A stretch of 64,000 bases of DNA from DATARH01 sp050246595 (GTDB lineage: Bacteria; Pseudomonadota; Alphaproteobacteria; ATCC43930; CGMCC-115725), in NCBI GenBank assembly GCA_050246595.1, contig JBFWVT010000023.1, forward strand, positions 1-64,000, read 5' to 3'. Positions 7,597 through 17,265 of the stretch are shown piece by piece (positions within the stretch are counted from its first letter, which is position 1; the number at the start of each line of letters is the position of its first letter). The position numbers and the translations under genes were made by a program. The notes beneath the pieces are model-generated. The model saw only the letters and a list, made by a program, of their open reading frames with translations, did not search any database and had not been told where the DNA came from.

Positions 7597-9687
7597 ATGG
7601 AGGGGTACAGAAGCTACGCCGAGTTCGACATCGAGCGGAGCGCGATCCCGCCGCAGCCCCGTTCGTTTCTGTTTCTGCAGGGTCCGATCTCGAATTTTTT
7701 CGACCAACTCGGGCGAGCGCTGGTCGCGCGCGGACACCGCGTCCACCGCATCAACCTGCATTTTGGCGACCAGCTCTTCTGGCGGCTGCCGGCGACGAAT
7801 TTCCGCGGCCGTTTTGACGAGTGGCGCGGCTTTATCGCGGCGCAGCTCGATCGGCATCAGGTCACCGATCTCGTGCTGCACGGCGACCGCCGGCCCTACC
7901 ACATCATCGCGGCCGAGGAGGCGCGGGCCCGCGGCATCGCCGTGTTCGCGACCGATCTCGGCTATGTGCGGCCGGATTGGATCACGCTCGAATACGACGG
8001 GATGACGACGTATTCGCGCTTTCCACGCGACCCGGATGCGATCCGGGCGCTTGCCGCGGAGGTGGGATCGCCCGATTTGGAGCCGCGCTTCCAGAACCCG
8101 TTCTGGCTGATCGCGACGCTCGATATCGCCTACAATCTCGGCCTCGTCTTCGGACGCCCGCTGTTCCCGCGTTACCGTTATCACAGCATCGTCCATCCCT
8201 TTGCCGAGTATGCCGGCTGGTTGTGTTCGCGCGGTCGCCGGCTGTTCACGCAACGCGCCGCGAGCGCCGAGAAGACCCGTCTGGAGCGGGCGCCCGGCTC
8301 CTATTTTCTCGTGCCGCTGCAATTGGCGACCGACTACCAGATCCGCGCGCACTCGCCGTTCCGCGACGGCCGCGAGGCGGTGCGCGAGATCATCGCGTCG
8401 TTCGCCCGCGGCGGCGGTTCCCGCGAGCTGGTCTTTGTCGCACACCCGCTCGACAACGGTCTGATCGCCTGGGGCCGGGTGATTGCCAGGCTGGCGCGCG
8501 AATTCGGTGTCGCCGACCGGGTCCGTTCGCTGCCCGGCGGCACGCCGGCCGAGCTGCTGCGCAACGCCGCCGGGGTCGTGACGATCAACAGCACGATCGG
8601 GGTCACGGCATTGTATGCCGGGGTTCCGGTAAAGGCGCTCGGCAACGCCGTTTTCGATGTTCCCGGGCTGACCTGCCAGGAGCCGCTCGATCGCTTCTGG
8701 GGGTCGCCGCCCCGGCCCGACCCGGATCTGATGCAAGCGTTTCTGCGCGCGCTGATCGGAACGACGCAGGTCAAGGGCGGGTACTACGAACACGTCTCGC
8801 AAGCCTGCGCGATCGCCGGATTTATCGATCGGCTCGAAAATCGGCCATATCCGCTGCCGTGTCTGACGCCGGCGGATTTCGCCGCGCGCCCGCCACGCCT
8901 GGCGGCGCGCACCGTTGTCGTCGCCGGCGTGTCAAACGGGGTAGGGCTGGCGCTGGCGCGCGCTCATGCCGGACCCGGAATCCGCATCGTCCTTGTCGGG
9001 ACCGATGCGACTGTCTTGGAACGGGCCGGCAGCGATTGCCGGCACCGCGGCGCTCTGGTCGAAACCTTTTGCGCCCTGGGAGCGACCGCGGATACCGTCT
9101 GCGCTTTTCTGGAGGCGGTTGATCGGCGGGCGCCGATCGACGATCTGCTGGTCCAGGTCGATGCCGCGATTGCCGATGGAGGCGGGATCGCCGACAGCGA
9201 GCTGGGGGCGGTCATGGAGGTCGTCGCCGCGCTCGCCGAGCCGATGCGTCAGCGCGGGCGCGGGGCGGTGGTTCTGCTCAGCGGTCTCGCCGGACGCAGC
9301 GCGATATCGGACCCGCGTACCGCGCTGGAAGCCCGGTCGGCGCTGGTCGAGCACGGAGCGGTCTTGCGCCGCCGGCTTTCCGCCGATGGGGTGACGGTCA
9401 CGATCGTGGTCCCCGGCACCGTCGCGCTGCGCAGCGCCGCCCGGCTCGACGCACCGCATATCGCCGAACTCGGGGCCGAGCGGGTCGGGGAGGCGATCGG
9501 CCGCGGGCTGCGCCGCAATCGCGAGGTCGTATCGGTGCCGGGAAATACTGTCGCTGCTCGCCGCGCGATGCAGTCGCTGATGCGAAAGCTGCGGCGCACC
9601 GTGCGTGATACGGTCCCGCCGCTGACCGTACCGGAACCCGACCCCCCGCCGATGAAGCTGGCGGGCAAGTCGGCTGGCGCGGAATAA
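7597..9687 (+). CDS. KpsS-like capsule polysaccharide protein fused to a degenerate SDR domain
   Basis: A 696-residue two-domain protein. Residues about 20-430 match the capsule synthesis/KpsS family: FLFLQGPISNFFDQLGRAL, GHRVHRINLHFGDQLFW, then a GYVRPDWITLE segment and the late VVTINSTIGVTALYAGVPV block. In group 2 capsules such proteins are Kdo transferases building the lipid-linked linker at the inner membrane. Residues about 440-650 form a Rossmann/SDR-like domain with GVSNGVG for nucleotide binding, but the usual Tyr-x3-Lys is missing where it should follow LLSGLAGRSA. The C-terminal 40 residues are basic then proline-rich. No other capsule gene (kpsC, kpsM/T) is in the window. The fusion is unusual; the SDR half may be structural or use another catalytic residue. 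Confidence 0.8.
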   Translation: MEGYRSYAEFDIERSAIPPQPRSFLFLQGPISNFFDQLGRALVARGHRVHRINLHFGDQLFWRLPATNFRGRFDEWRGFIAAQLDRHQVTDLVLHGDRRPYHIIAAEEARARGIAVFATDLGYVRPDWITLEYDGMTTYSRFPRDPDAIRALAAEVGSPDLEPRFQNPFWLIATLDIAYNLGLVFGRPLFPRYRYHSIVHPFAEYAGWLCSRGRRLFTQRAASAEKTRLERAPGSYFLVPLQLATDYQIRAHSPFRDGREAVREIIASFARGGGSRELVFVAHPLDNGLIAWGRVIARLAREFGVADRVRSLPGGTPAELLRNAAGVVTINSTIGVTALYAGVPVKALGNAVFDVPGLTCQEPLDRFWGSPPRPDPDLMQAFLRALIGTTQVKGGYYEHVSQACAIAGFIDRLENRPYPLPCLTPADFAARPPRLAARTVVVAGVSNGVGLALARAHAGPGIRIVLVGTDATVLERAGSDCRHRGALVETFCALGATADTVCAFLEAVDRRAPIDDLLVQVDAAIADGGGIADSELGAVMEVVAALAEPMRQRGRGAVVLLSGLAGRSAISDPRTALEARSALVEHGAVLRRRLSADGVTVTIVVPGTVALRSAARLDAPHIAELGAERVGEAIGRGLRRNREVVSVPGNTVAARRAMQSLMRKLRRTVRDTVPPLTVPEPDPPPMKLAGKSAGAE

Positions 9688-9735
9688 GCGCGGCGGACGC
9701 TAGCGACGGTAGCGGCGGCCGGCTGGCACTCCGTT

Positions 9736-10608
9736 CTAACCGCGGCGGTAAGGATGTCCGGGCAGACCCGGAACCTTGGCGCGCAACGTGTATATCGAAG
9801 TTCGGGCGGTGAAGAACAGCGTCCTCATGTCGGGGCCGCCAAAGCACAGATTGGCCGGCACCTCGGGGGTCCTGATGATTCCGAGCTTTGCGCCGTCCGG
9901 GGCGAATACCCAGGTGCCGCCGGGGCCGGTGCAGTAGACGCGGCCTTCGACATCGACCTTCATCCCGTCCGGCACGCCCTCTTTCTCGTCCGACGACATA
10001 TCGGCGAAGATGCGCCGCCCGGTCATGTTGCCGTCGCCGTCCAGCGCGATCGCGTGGATGTACATCGCGAAGCGGGTATTGGCGACGTAGAGGGTCCGCT
10101 CGTCGGGCGAGAAGGCGAGACCGTTCGGGTACTCGACATCGGCGATCTTGGAGACCGAGCCGTCCGGTTTGATCCGGTAGACCGCGGCGGTTTCCTGCTC
10201 GCGTTCGGCCAGCTTCACGCGCAATCCGGGATCGGTGAACCAGATGCTGCCGTCGGAGCGGCAGACGACATCGTTCGGACGGTTGAGCCGCCTGTCTTCG
10301 AAACGGTCGATCAGGATTTCGGAGGAGGCGAAGATTCCGTCCGCCGGCCACCTTGTCAGCCGGCGGTTGCCGCCTTCGCAGATGACCAGCCGGCCCTGCG
10401 GGTCGAAGGTCGTGCCGTTGCCTTCGCCGGTATTCTCGCGCAGCAGTTCGGGCTGGCCGCCAGGGCGGAGGCGGTAGAAGCGGCTGGCCCGCACATCGAC
10501 GAAATAGTAGAACCCGTCCTTGTGCCAGAGCGGCCCCTCGGTGAACACGAACCCGGTCGCGAGCCGTTCGGCCTCGCCGCTCTCCAGAATCTGCGACAGA
10601 GCATTCAT
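9736..10608 (-). CDS. SMP-30/gluconolactonase family protein
   Basis: A 290-residue six-bladed beta-propeller lactonase-type protein. Metal-ligand motifs are visible: FTEGPLW near the N-terminus, LNRPNDVV in the middle, and the later VEYPNGLAFSPDE and VPDGMKVD blocks. Family members hydrolyse sugar or other lactones with a divalent metal. Start at 10608 is chosen over an upstream in-frame ATG at 10641, since that one overlaps the 3' end of the neighbouring hydrolase gene. It is the distal gene of a minus-strand set with the alpha/beta hydrolase and LLM monooxygenase. Confidence 0.88.
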   Translation of the reverse strand: MNALSQILESGEAERLATGFVFTEGPLWHKDGFYYFVDVRASRFYRLRPGGQPELLRENTGEGNGTTFDPQGRLVICEGGNRRLTRWPADGIFASSEILIDRFEDRRLNRPNDVVCRSDGSIWFTDPGLRVKLAEREQETAAVYRIKPDGSVSKIADVEYPNGLAFSPDERTLYVANTRFAMYIHAIALDGDGNMTGRRIFADMSSDEKEGVPDGMKVDVEGRVYCTGPGGTWVFAPDGAKLGIIRTPEVPANLCFGGPDMRTLFFTARTSIYTLRAKVPGLPGHPYRRG

Positions 10609-10628
10609 TGAACCCCCCCCCGTCCGGG

Positions 10629-11411
10629 TCAGCGCGTCCATTCGAGGATCGCGGCGGCGACCTCGTCCGGTTTGTCGAGTTCGGCGAGGTGGCCGGCGCC
10701 CGGAACCACCCGGATTTCGGTGCGGCCCGCAATCGCGTGCGCGAATTTGTCGGCGTAGCCGCGCGGCACGATTTGGTCCTGTTCACCCCACAGCAGCAGG
10801 GTCGGCGCCTCGATCAGCGGCAGACGCTTTTGGAGCTTGGTGTTGCCCAGCGGCCAGAAGATGCGGGCCGCCGCCTCGGCGGCGCGTACCTGCTCGATCG
10901 GCCATTCCGGCGAGTTCTGCCCCTCGGGCTCGGCCTTCAGCGCCTCCCAGCGCGCCGGATCGGCGCACAGCAGCGCCGGCACGTCGGGCGCGCGCTGCGC
11001 CCAGGGATCGGTCATCGGATCGGCCTCGTCAAACAGACCCCACGGCGCGATCAGCGCCAAGCGTTTCACCGATTGGGGCCAGATCGCCGCGATTTCGGCG
11101 GCCAGCGATCCGCCGGGGCCGCTGCCGGCGAGATCGGCCCCGTCGAGCCCGGTCTTTGTCAGCAACTGCCTTGTCGCGAGCACCCAGTCGAGATGCGTGT
11201 CGAGCACCGTATGACCGCGCTCGCCGCCGGGGAAGCCGGGCAATGACGGCACGATCACGGTGCGCTCTCGCGCCAGCGCGTCGAGAAACGGGATCCAGCG
11301 CGGCAGCCCGCCAAACCCGGCCAGAAAACCGATCGCCGGCCCGGAGCCTTTCTTCCAGACGCGGGATGAGAAGCCGTTGAGTTCGACTGTTGTGGTCTCG
11401 GGTTCGGCCAT
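10629..11411 (-). CDS. Alpha/beta hydrolase-fold protein with atypical nucleophile elbow
   Basis: A 260-residue alpha/beta hydrolase fold: GFLAGFGG oxyanion-loop region, a second-strand block around VPSLPGFPGG, the acid strand with LLLWGEQDQIVP, and the catalytic His in GAGHLAELDKPDE. The nucleophile elbow reads L94-A-G-S-G-P-G-G, so the position normally filled by Ser in LxGxSxGG is Gly98, with a Ser one place earlier. Either Ser97 is used in a shifted elbow or the protein is not a classical hydrolase. Start at the ATG 11411; a TTG at 11426 is possible. A palindromic repeat separates it from the upstream LLM gene. Confidence 0.78.
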   Translation of the reverse strand: MAEPETTTVELNGFSSRVWKKGSGPAIGFLAGFGGLPRWIPFLDALARERTVIVPSLPGFPGGERGHTVLDTHLDWVLATRQLLTKTGLDGADLAGSGPGGSLAAEIAAIWPQSVKRLALIAPWGLFDEADPMTDPWAQRAPDVPALLCADPARWEALKAEPEGQNSPEWPIEQVRAAEAAARIFWPLGNTKLQKRLPLIEAPTLLLWGEQDQIVPRGYADKFAHAIAGRTEIRVVPGAGHLAELDKPDEVAAAILEWTR

Positions 11412-11426
11412 TCGCGACTCGCTCAA

Positions 11427-11574
11427 CTTACCCTCTCCCGCACCGCGGGAGAGGGAGGGGCCCAGCGCGAAGCGCTGGGAGGGTGAGGGTCTGAGGGTGA
11501 GGGGACCGGCAGGAGAGGCACCCCCTCACCCCGACCCTCTCCCCCAATGGGGGAGAGGGGGTTTATTCTCCGGA
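11427..11574. repeat. Cluster of GC-rich palindromes between two minus-strand genes
   Basis: Contains three inverted repeats: 11431-11455 (arms CCCTCTCCCGC and its complement, loop ACC), 11461-11479 (CCCAGCGC, loop GAA) and 11535-11559 (CCCTCTCCCCC, loop AAT). It belongs to the same family as the repeats at 19.2, 30.4, 41.6 and 48.5 kb. Confidence 0.85.
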
Positions 11575-12849
11575 CTACTCCGCCGCCATCGCCGCCGGCT
11601 CGAACGACGGCAGCGCGGCGCGCTCGGCGCGATCCATCGGTTTCGGCCACCAGCGGTCCTCCCATTCTGAGAAGACATCCCGGAGCTGCGGCACGACCTT
11701 CTCGGCGAAGAGGCCGGTGTTGTACTTCGCCAGATCCTTGCTCATGTTGCCGAATTGCAGCAGCAGCATCAGGTGGCCGACATTGAGCTTGTGCGCCACC
11801 TCGCGCAATTGGGCCGCGACCTCGTCGGGCGAGCCGATAATCACGTAGCCCTTGTCGACGATCGCGTCCATCTCGCGCGCCAACGTCGTGAATTTCGTCT
11901 CGTAGCGCGCGCTTTGCGCGGCGGCCTGCTGCACCTGACCCTGGATGCCGCGGCGCTGGGTTTCCTCGGTCGTGTAGCCCGGCGGGCCGGCGAAGCGCGG
12001 GTCTATATGCAGGCAGCGACCGTAGAAATACTCTGCCGGCTCGCGGTAGAGGCGGTAGGCTTCCTCGCGGCTCTCGGCGACCCCGACAAATTGCAGAAAC
12101 CCGGCATGGTACGGGTTGCGGTCCTTGCCGAGCCGGTCCATCTCGGCCCAGAACCCGTCCATCGTCGCCTGCCCGGCCTTGTAGCCGTAATAAGACAGGT
12201 AGCAATAGACATGGTCCATCTGCGCGCACCAGCGCCAGGTCTCGACCGAGCCGCCGCCGGGTATCCAGATCGGCGGGCGCGGCTGCTGCACCGGACGCGG
12301 CCAGATGTTGACATAGCGTTGCTGGTTGAAGCGGCCGTTGAACGCAAACGTCTCCGGCTCGGTCCACGCCTTGACGACGAGGTTGTGGGCTTCGAGATAG
12401 CGCTCGCGCAGCAATGACGGGTTCTGGCCGTAGGCGTAGCACGTATCCATCGGAGAGCCGACCGGGAACCCGGCGATCAGCCTGCCTCCGGAGATCACGT
12501 CGATCATCGCGAACTCTTCCGCGACGCGGGTCGGCGGGTTGTACAGCGCCAGCGAATTGCCGAGCACGCACAGCGCTGTGTCGGTCGTGCGTCGCGCCAG
12601 CGAGGAGGCGATCAGATTGGGCGACGGCATCAACCCGTAGCCGTTCGAATGGTGCTCGTTGACGCAGACTGCGTCAAAGCCGCATTCGGCGGCGTATTCC
12701 AGCTCGTCCATAAAGTCGTTGTACATGTGATGCGCGCGCCGCGGGTCGAACAGCGAGGAATGGATATCGACCCACACCGACGGGTTCTTCTCGCGGAAAT
12801 CGTCGGGCAATTCCGTGTACGGCATCAGGTGGAACCACATCAGCTTCAT
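11575..12849 (-). CDS. LLM-class flavin-dependent oxidoreductase
   Basis: A 424-residue luciferase-like monooxygenase of the bacterial luciferase alpha-subunit type. Visible landmarks are the opening MKLMWFHLMPY, CGFDAVCVNEHHSNGYG, then FAMIDVISGGRLIAGFPVG and the late VIIGSPDEVAAQLRE. The NEHH motif and the GRLIAGFPVG phosphate-binding turn are typical of this group. These enzymes use FMNH2 supplied by a reductase to oxygenate varied substrates; the substrate here is unknown. The start is the first Met and fits family length. Confidence 0.88.
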   Translation of the reverse strand: MKLMWFHLMPYTELPDDFREKNPSVWVDIHSSLFDPRRAHHMYNDFMDELEYAAECGFDAVCVNEHHSNGYGLMPSPNLIASSLARRTTDTALCVLGNSLALYNPPTRVAEEFAMIDVISGGRLIAGFPVGSPMDTCYAYGQNPSLLRERYLEAHNLVVKAWTEPETFAFNGRFNQQRYVNIWPRPVQQPRPPIWIPGGGSVETWRWCAQMDHVYCYLSYYGYKAGQATMDGFWAEMDRLGKDRNPYHAGFLQFVGVAESREEAYRLYREPAEYFYGRCLHIDPRFAGPPGYTTEETQRRGIQGQVQQAAAQSARYETKFTTLAREMDAIVDKGYVIIGSPDEVAAQLREVAHKLNVGHLMLLLQFGNMSKDLAKYNTGLFAEKVVPQLRDVFSEWEDRWWPKPMDRAERAALPSFEPAAMAAE

Positions 12850-13009
12850 GGCTCTTCCTCCGAACGGCGTTCAGGAAATCTGTCTGGCGGCAGCGTGACC
12901 CGACGGCGAGGATGCGTCAACCGTGATTGCGGTCCCTCTCGGGATGGCCCGCTTACTTCGCCCGGCGCTGAGTCGACACATCCGGGGGCATCGCTCAGAG
13001 TCGCGGAGG

Positions 13010-16000
13010 TCAGATATCGTGCACGTCGAGGATGCCCGGCAGCGATTTGACCGCGGCGCGGATGCCGGGGTTGACGCGGAAGCCGCCGGGCAGCGCCAAT
13101 TCGACCTCGCTTCTCGGGAGGTCGAGCACGACGGTCACCCGGCCGCGCCCGCCGGCCTCGCGCGAAATCAGAGTTTTCAGCCGCGACAGCGCCTCGGTCT
13201 CGGCGACAAAGACGCGCAGCCCCGCCGCGGCATGCGCGACGACCCCGTCGACCGGCTCGATCCTCTGCGCCGTCAGACGCAAACTGTCCTCCTCGCGGCG
13301 GACATCGACTGTGACGATCAGCGGCTGGCCGCTGTCGAGCAGAGCGCGCGACTGCGCCAGCACCTCCGAGAACACGGTCACCTCGAACGCGCCGGAATTG
13401 TCCGAGAACTGGACAAACGCAAAGCGGCTGCCGCGGGCCGAGATGCGCTCCTTGCGGCCGATCACGATCCCGGCCAGACGGAACCGGGTGCTGGCATTGG
13501 CGGCCAGCGCGGCCGGCAGATCGACCCAGCGCAGGATGCCGGCGCGCTGGAGGCTCTGTCCATACGGATCGAGTGGGTGCGCCGACAGGTAAAACCCGAT
13601 CGCGTCGAATTCGTGCGTCAGCTTCTCGACATCAGGCCAATCCGAGACGAGCGGCAAGGAGGGCCGCGCCGCCAACCCACGATCGATCCCGGCGAACAGG
13701 TTTTCCTGGCGGCTCTCGCGCTCCTCGGCCGCGCGGCTCGCCTGACGCAGCAGCAACTCGGCGGCATCAAAGCACTGCTTGCGGTTCGGGTCGAGACAGT
13801 CGAAGGCGCCGGCCTTGACGAGACTTTCGAACTGGCGCCGGTTGAAGCTTTTTGTGTCGAGCCGCGCCGCGAAATCGAACAGATCGCGGAACGGGCCGTT
13901 GCGCTCGCGTTCGGCGACGATGTCCTCCATCGCCTGCGCGCCGACCCCCTTGACCGCGGCGAGCGCGTAGCGGATCGCGGGGTTCCCGGTCTTCGGATCT
14001 GTTTCGACCGCGAACGCAACCTCCGAACGGTTGATGTCCGGGGGCAACAGCCTGATGGCGAGCCGGTCGAGTTCGGGGCGGAAATGCGCCAGCTTGTCGG
14101 TGTTGCCGAGGTCGAGCGTCATCGACGCGGCCAGAAACTCGACCGGATGGTTCGCCTTCAGATAGGCGGTCTGGTAGGCGACAAGCGCGTAGGCGGCGGC
14201 GTGCGACTTGTTGAAGCCGTATCCGGCGAATTTCGCCATCTGGTCGAAGATCAATTCCGCACGGGGACGTTCAACGCCTCGCTCGACGGCGCCCGTCACG
14301 AATTGCTGGCGCTGCGCGTCCATTTCCGACTGGATCTTCTTGCCCATCGCGCGGCGCAAGAGGTCGGCGCCGCCGAGCGAATACCCGGCCAGCACCTGCG
14401 CGATCTGCATGACCTGCTCCTGGTAGATCATGATCCCGAACGTCTCCTTCAGGATCGGCTCCAGTCGCGGGTGCAGGTAGTCGGGCTGCTCGTCGCCGTG
14501 CTTGACCGCGATATAGCGCGGGATGTTCTCCATCGGTCCGGGGCGGTACAGCGAGACGACCGCGATAATGTCCTCGAAACGGTCCGGCCGCATTTTCTTC
14601 AGCGTGTCGCGCATGCCGGCGCCTTCGAGCTGGAACACGCCGACCGTGTCGCCGTGCGACAGCAGATCGAAGGTCGGGCGGTCGTCGAGCGGCAGTGTCG
14701 CGAGATCTAGCCCGACACCGCGTTTTTCGAGCAGTTCGAGGCAGCGCGCCAGCACGGTCAGCGTCTTGAGTCCGAGAAAGTCGAATTTGACCAACCCCGC
14801 CAGCTCGACCCATTTCATGTTGAATTGCGTTACCGGCATGTCGGAACGCGGGTCGCGGTAGAGCGGCACCAGTTCGGAGAGCGGCCGGTCGCCGATCACG
14901 ACCCCGGCGGCGTGCGTCGAGGCATGCCGGTACAGACCTTCGAGGCGCAGCGAGATTTCGATCAGCCGCGCCACCGCCTCGTCGGACTCTTGCTGCTGCT
15001 GCAATAGCGGCTCGCCGGCGATCGCCTGGTCGAGGGTGACGGGGTGCGCCGGGTTGTTCGGCACGAGCTTGCACAGGCGATCGACCTGACCGTAGGGCAT
15101 GGCGAGCACGCGGCCGACATCGCGCAATACGGCGCGGGCCTGCAACTTGCCGAACGTGATGATCTGCGCCACCCGGTCGCGGCCGTATTTCTGCTGGACG
15201 TAGCGGATCACCTCGTCGCGCCGGTCCTGGCAGAAATCGACGTCGAAATCCGGCATCGACACCCGCTCGGGGTTGAGAAACCGCTCGAACAGCAGACCCC
15301 AGCGCAGCGGGTCGAGATCGGTGATCGTCAGCGCCCAGGCCACGACCGAGCCGGCGCCGGAGCCGCGACCCGGCCCGACCGGAATGCCCTCTCGCTTTGC
15401 CCATTGGATAAAATCGGCGACGATCAGGAAATAGCCGGCGAACCCCATCTGGATGATCGTTTCCAGCTCGAATTCGAGCCGGTCGCGATAGGGGAGATGA
15501 TCGGCCGAGGCCAGGGCGGGGGAGGCGAGCCGCGCGGCGAGACCGGCGCGCGCCGCCTCGCGCAGCATCGCCGGCTCGTCGGTTCCGGGCGCGCCGAAAG
15601 CCGGCAGGATCGGCTTGCGGAAACGCGGGACAAAGGCGCAGCGCCGGGCGATGACGAGGGTGTTGTCGCAGGCCTCCGGCAGGTCGGCGAACAGCGCGCG
15701 CATCTCGGCGGCCGGTCGGAAGCAGTGATGCGGCGTCAGCCGCCGGCGGTCGGGGTCGGCGACGACGCGGCCCTGCGCGATGCACAGCAGCGCGTCGTGT
15801 GCTGCGTGAAAGTCGCGGTCCGGGAAGTAGGCGTTGTTGGTCGCGACCAGCGGCACGTCATGCATATAGGCGAGATCGACGAGACCCGCCTCGCTGCGCC
15901 CCTCCTCGGGCAGGCCGTGACGCTGCAATTCGATATAGAGGCGGCCTGGAAACACCGCTGTCAGCGCGCGCAGCATGGCCTCGGCGGCGTCTGTCTGACC

Positions 16001-16480
16001 CTCGGCGACGAGACGCCCGAGCGGACCGCCGGCACCGCCTGTCAGGCAGATCAGCCCGTCACTCGCGTCGGCGAGGTCGGCGAGCGCGACGCTCGGTTCG
16101 GCCCCGGCCTCGCCTTCGAGATAGGCACGGCTGGTCAGACCCGTCAGATTGCGATAGCCGGTCTCATTCTGGACGAGTAGGACGATGCGGTCCGGCTCGG
16201 CGGCCTGTCCGTTACCCGGCCGCGGCGCGCAGGCGGTCTCGCCGCGGGTAGTCTCGCCGGGGGCGAACGCGATCTCGATACCGATGATCGGCTGGATGCC
16301 GGAATCGGCGCAGGCGGTCGCGAATTCGAGCGCGCCGAACAGATTGCCGGTATCGGTAATCGCGACCGCCGGCATCGTTTGCGCACGGCACAGCCTGACC
16401 AGCTCCTTGATCTTGATCGCGCCCGACGACAGCGAATAGGCGCTGTGGGTGCGCAGATGAACGAAATCGGCGAGCGGCAT
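13010..16480 (-). CDS. dnaE: DNA polymerase III alpha subunit DnaE
   Basis: The replicative polymerase catalytic subunit, 1156 residues. The N-terminal PHP domain (FVHLRTHSAYSL, AVAITDTGNLFGALEF) lacks the full metal-binding His set, as in other DnaE proteins with an inactive PHP. The palm follows with GPGRGSGAGSVVAWAL and the catalytic Asp pair in PDFDVDFCQDRRDE; the third Asp lies in VKFDFLGLKTL. Fingers, helix-hairpin-helix and a C-terminal OB fold (FRLAGIVIGRKERIS) are present. Start at 16480 was chosen because the family begins MPLADFVHLR; six extra codons are open upstream. It stands alone on the minus strand, downstream of the lol genes. Confidence 0.96.
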   Translation of the reverse strand: MPLADFVHLRTHSAYSLSSGAIKIKELVRLCRAQTMPAVAITDTGNLFGALEFATACADSGIQPIIGIEIAFAPGETTRGETACAPRPGNGQAAEPDRIVLLVQNETGYRNLTGLTSRAYLEGEAGAEPSVALADLADASDGLICLTGGAGGPLGRLVAEGQTDAAEAMLRALTAVFPGRLYIELQRHGLPEEGRSEAGLVDLAYMHDVPLVATNNAYFPDRDFHAAHDALLCIAQGRVVADPDRRRLTPHHCFRPAAEMRALFADLPEACDNTLVIARRCAFVPRFRKPILPAFGAPGTDEPAMLREAARAGLAARLASPALASADHLPYRDRLEFELETIIQMGFAGYFLIVADFIQWAKREGIPVGPGRGSGAGSVVAWALTITDLDPLRWGLLFERFLNPERVSMPDFDVDFCQDRRDEVIRYVQQKYGRDRVAQIITFGKLQARAVLRDVGRVLAMPYGQVDRLCKLVPNNPAHPVTLDQAIAGEPLLQQQQESDEAVARLIEISLRLEGLYRHASTHAAGVVIGDRPLSELVPLYRDPRSDMPVTQFNMKWVELAGLVKFDFLGLKTLTVLARCLELLEKRGVGLDLATLPLDDRPTFDLLSHGDTVGVFQLEGAGMRDTLKKMRPDRFEDIIAVVSLYRPGPMENIPRYIAVKHGDEQPDYLHPRLEPILKETFGIMIYQEQVMQIAQVLAGYSLGGADLLRRAMGKKIQSEMDAQRQQFVTGAVERGVERPRAELIFDQMAKFAGYGFNKSHAAAYALVAYQTAYLKANHPVEFLAASMTLDLGNTDKLAHFRPELDRLAIRLLPPDINRSEVAFAVETDPKTGNPAIRYALAAVKGVGAQAMEDIVAERERNGPFRDLFDFAARLDTKSFNRRQFESLVKAGAFDCLDPNRKQCFDAAELLLRQASRAAEERESRQENLFAGIDRGLAARPSLPLVSDWPDVEKLTHEFDAIGFYLSAHPLDPYGQSLQRAGILRWVDLPAALAANASTRFRLAGIVIGRKERISARGSRFAFVQFSDNSGAFEVTVFSEVLAQSRALLDSGQPLIVTVDVRREEDSLRLTAQRIEPVDGVVAHAAAGLRVFVAETEALSRLKTLISREAGGRGRVTVVLDLPRSEVELALPGGFRVNPGIRAAVKSLPGILDVHDI

Positions 16481-16651
16481 GGCGCCAGGATCGCACAAAC
16501 CCGACCCGAAAGCAGCCGGGCCGTAACCCGTATATAAACCGCGGCGCGATTTGCCGCATCCTCACCGCTACCATCGATCGTGCTTGCGCCGATTCGGGTG
16601 CGCGACCGGGCTGTTGGCAAGACGACGCCCTCGCGGCGATCCTGCACCGCG

Positions 16652-17239
16652 CTACGGCTGGATCAGCGGGTCGGGAGGCTCGTCGTCGATGATCGGCCGC
16701 GGCCGGTGCAGCTCGAAGCCGATTGGCAGTTTTTCGACCCCGTCCCACGGTTTTGCCGCCAGTAGTCGCTTCACCATTGCGACCATGTGGTCGAACAGCG
16801 GCAGCATGTCGGCGGGACTGCCGGGGGCGATGCGAAAACCCTGAAAACCCTCATCGAGCAGTTGGACGTCCCAGGTCTCGCCGCGCGGTTTTATACGCAG
16901 AAAAAACGCCAGATTCTGCTTTGGAAACACGTCGCTGTCGCGATCGAGCGTCAAAGAGATCGCAAACCGCCAGAACCCGTCGGGTTCGCGTATCAGCAGG
17001 TCGGTCTGCGGATCGGGCGGGACCGCAATCGGCGTGCCGTCCCGGATCTGGAATGACAGCAGCCGCACATAGGGCCGCCGCGTCTCGTCCTCCGGATCGG
17101 CATAGGTCGCGGGCGCGCCCAGATAGGCGTGGAATTCGCGCGCGAGCCGCCGAACCGCGAGCATCGACCCGCGCGCATACGCCCGGTAGGTGTCCTGCGA
17201 CAGGCGATAAGCGCTGCGCAGCTCGTCGAAGATGGTCAT
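16652..17239 (-). CDS. Conserved-looking protein of unknown function, 195 residues
   Basis: I do not recognise this protein. It is soluble-looking, with no signal peptide or membrane segment, mixed alpha/beta composition, an N-terminal helix rich in Arg and Tyr (LSQDTYRAYARGSMLAVRRL) and a C-terminal proline-rich tail. Codon use and GC match the neighbours and the frame starts with a clear ATG, 26 nt after the lolD stop on the same strand, so it is probably a real gene co-transcribed with the lol pair. Confidence 0.72.
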   Translation of the reverse strand: MTIFDELRSAYRLSQDTYRAYARGSMLAVRRLAREFHAYLGAPATYADPEDETRRPYVRLLSFQIRDGTPIAVPPDPQTDLLIREPDGFWRFAISLTLDRDSDVFPKQNLAFFLRIKPRGETWDVQLLDEGFQGFRIAPGSPADMLPLFDHMVAMVKRLLAAKPWDGVEKLPIGFELHRPRPIIDDEPPDPLIQP

Positions 17240-17265
17240 CGTGTCCCGCCATGCAGTGCGCGCGA

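Noticed and set aside
12923..16180. Long plus-strand frames antisense to dnaE
   Set aside because: They are shadows of an essential gene with clear catalytic motifs on the minus strand.
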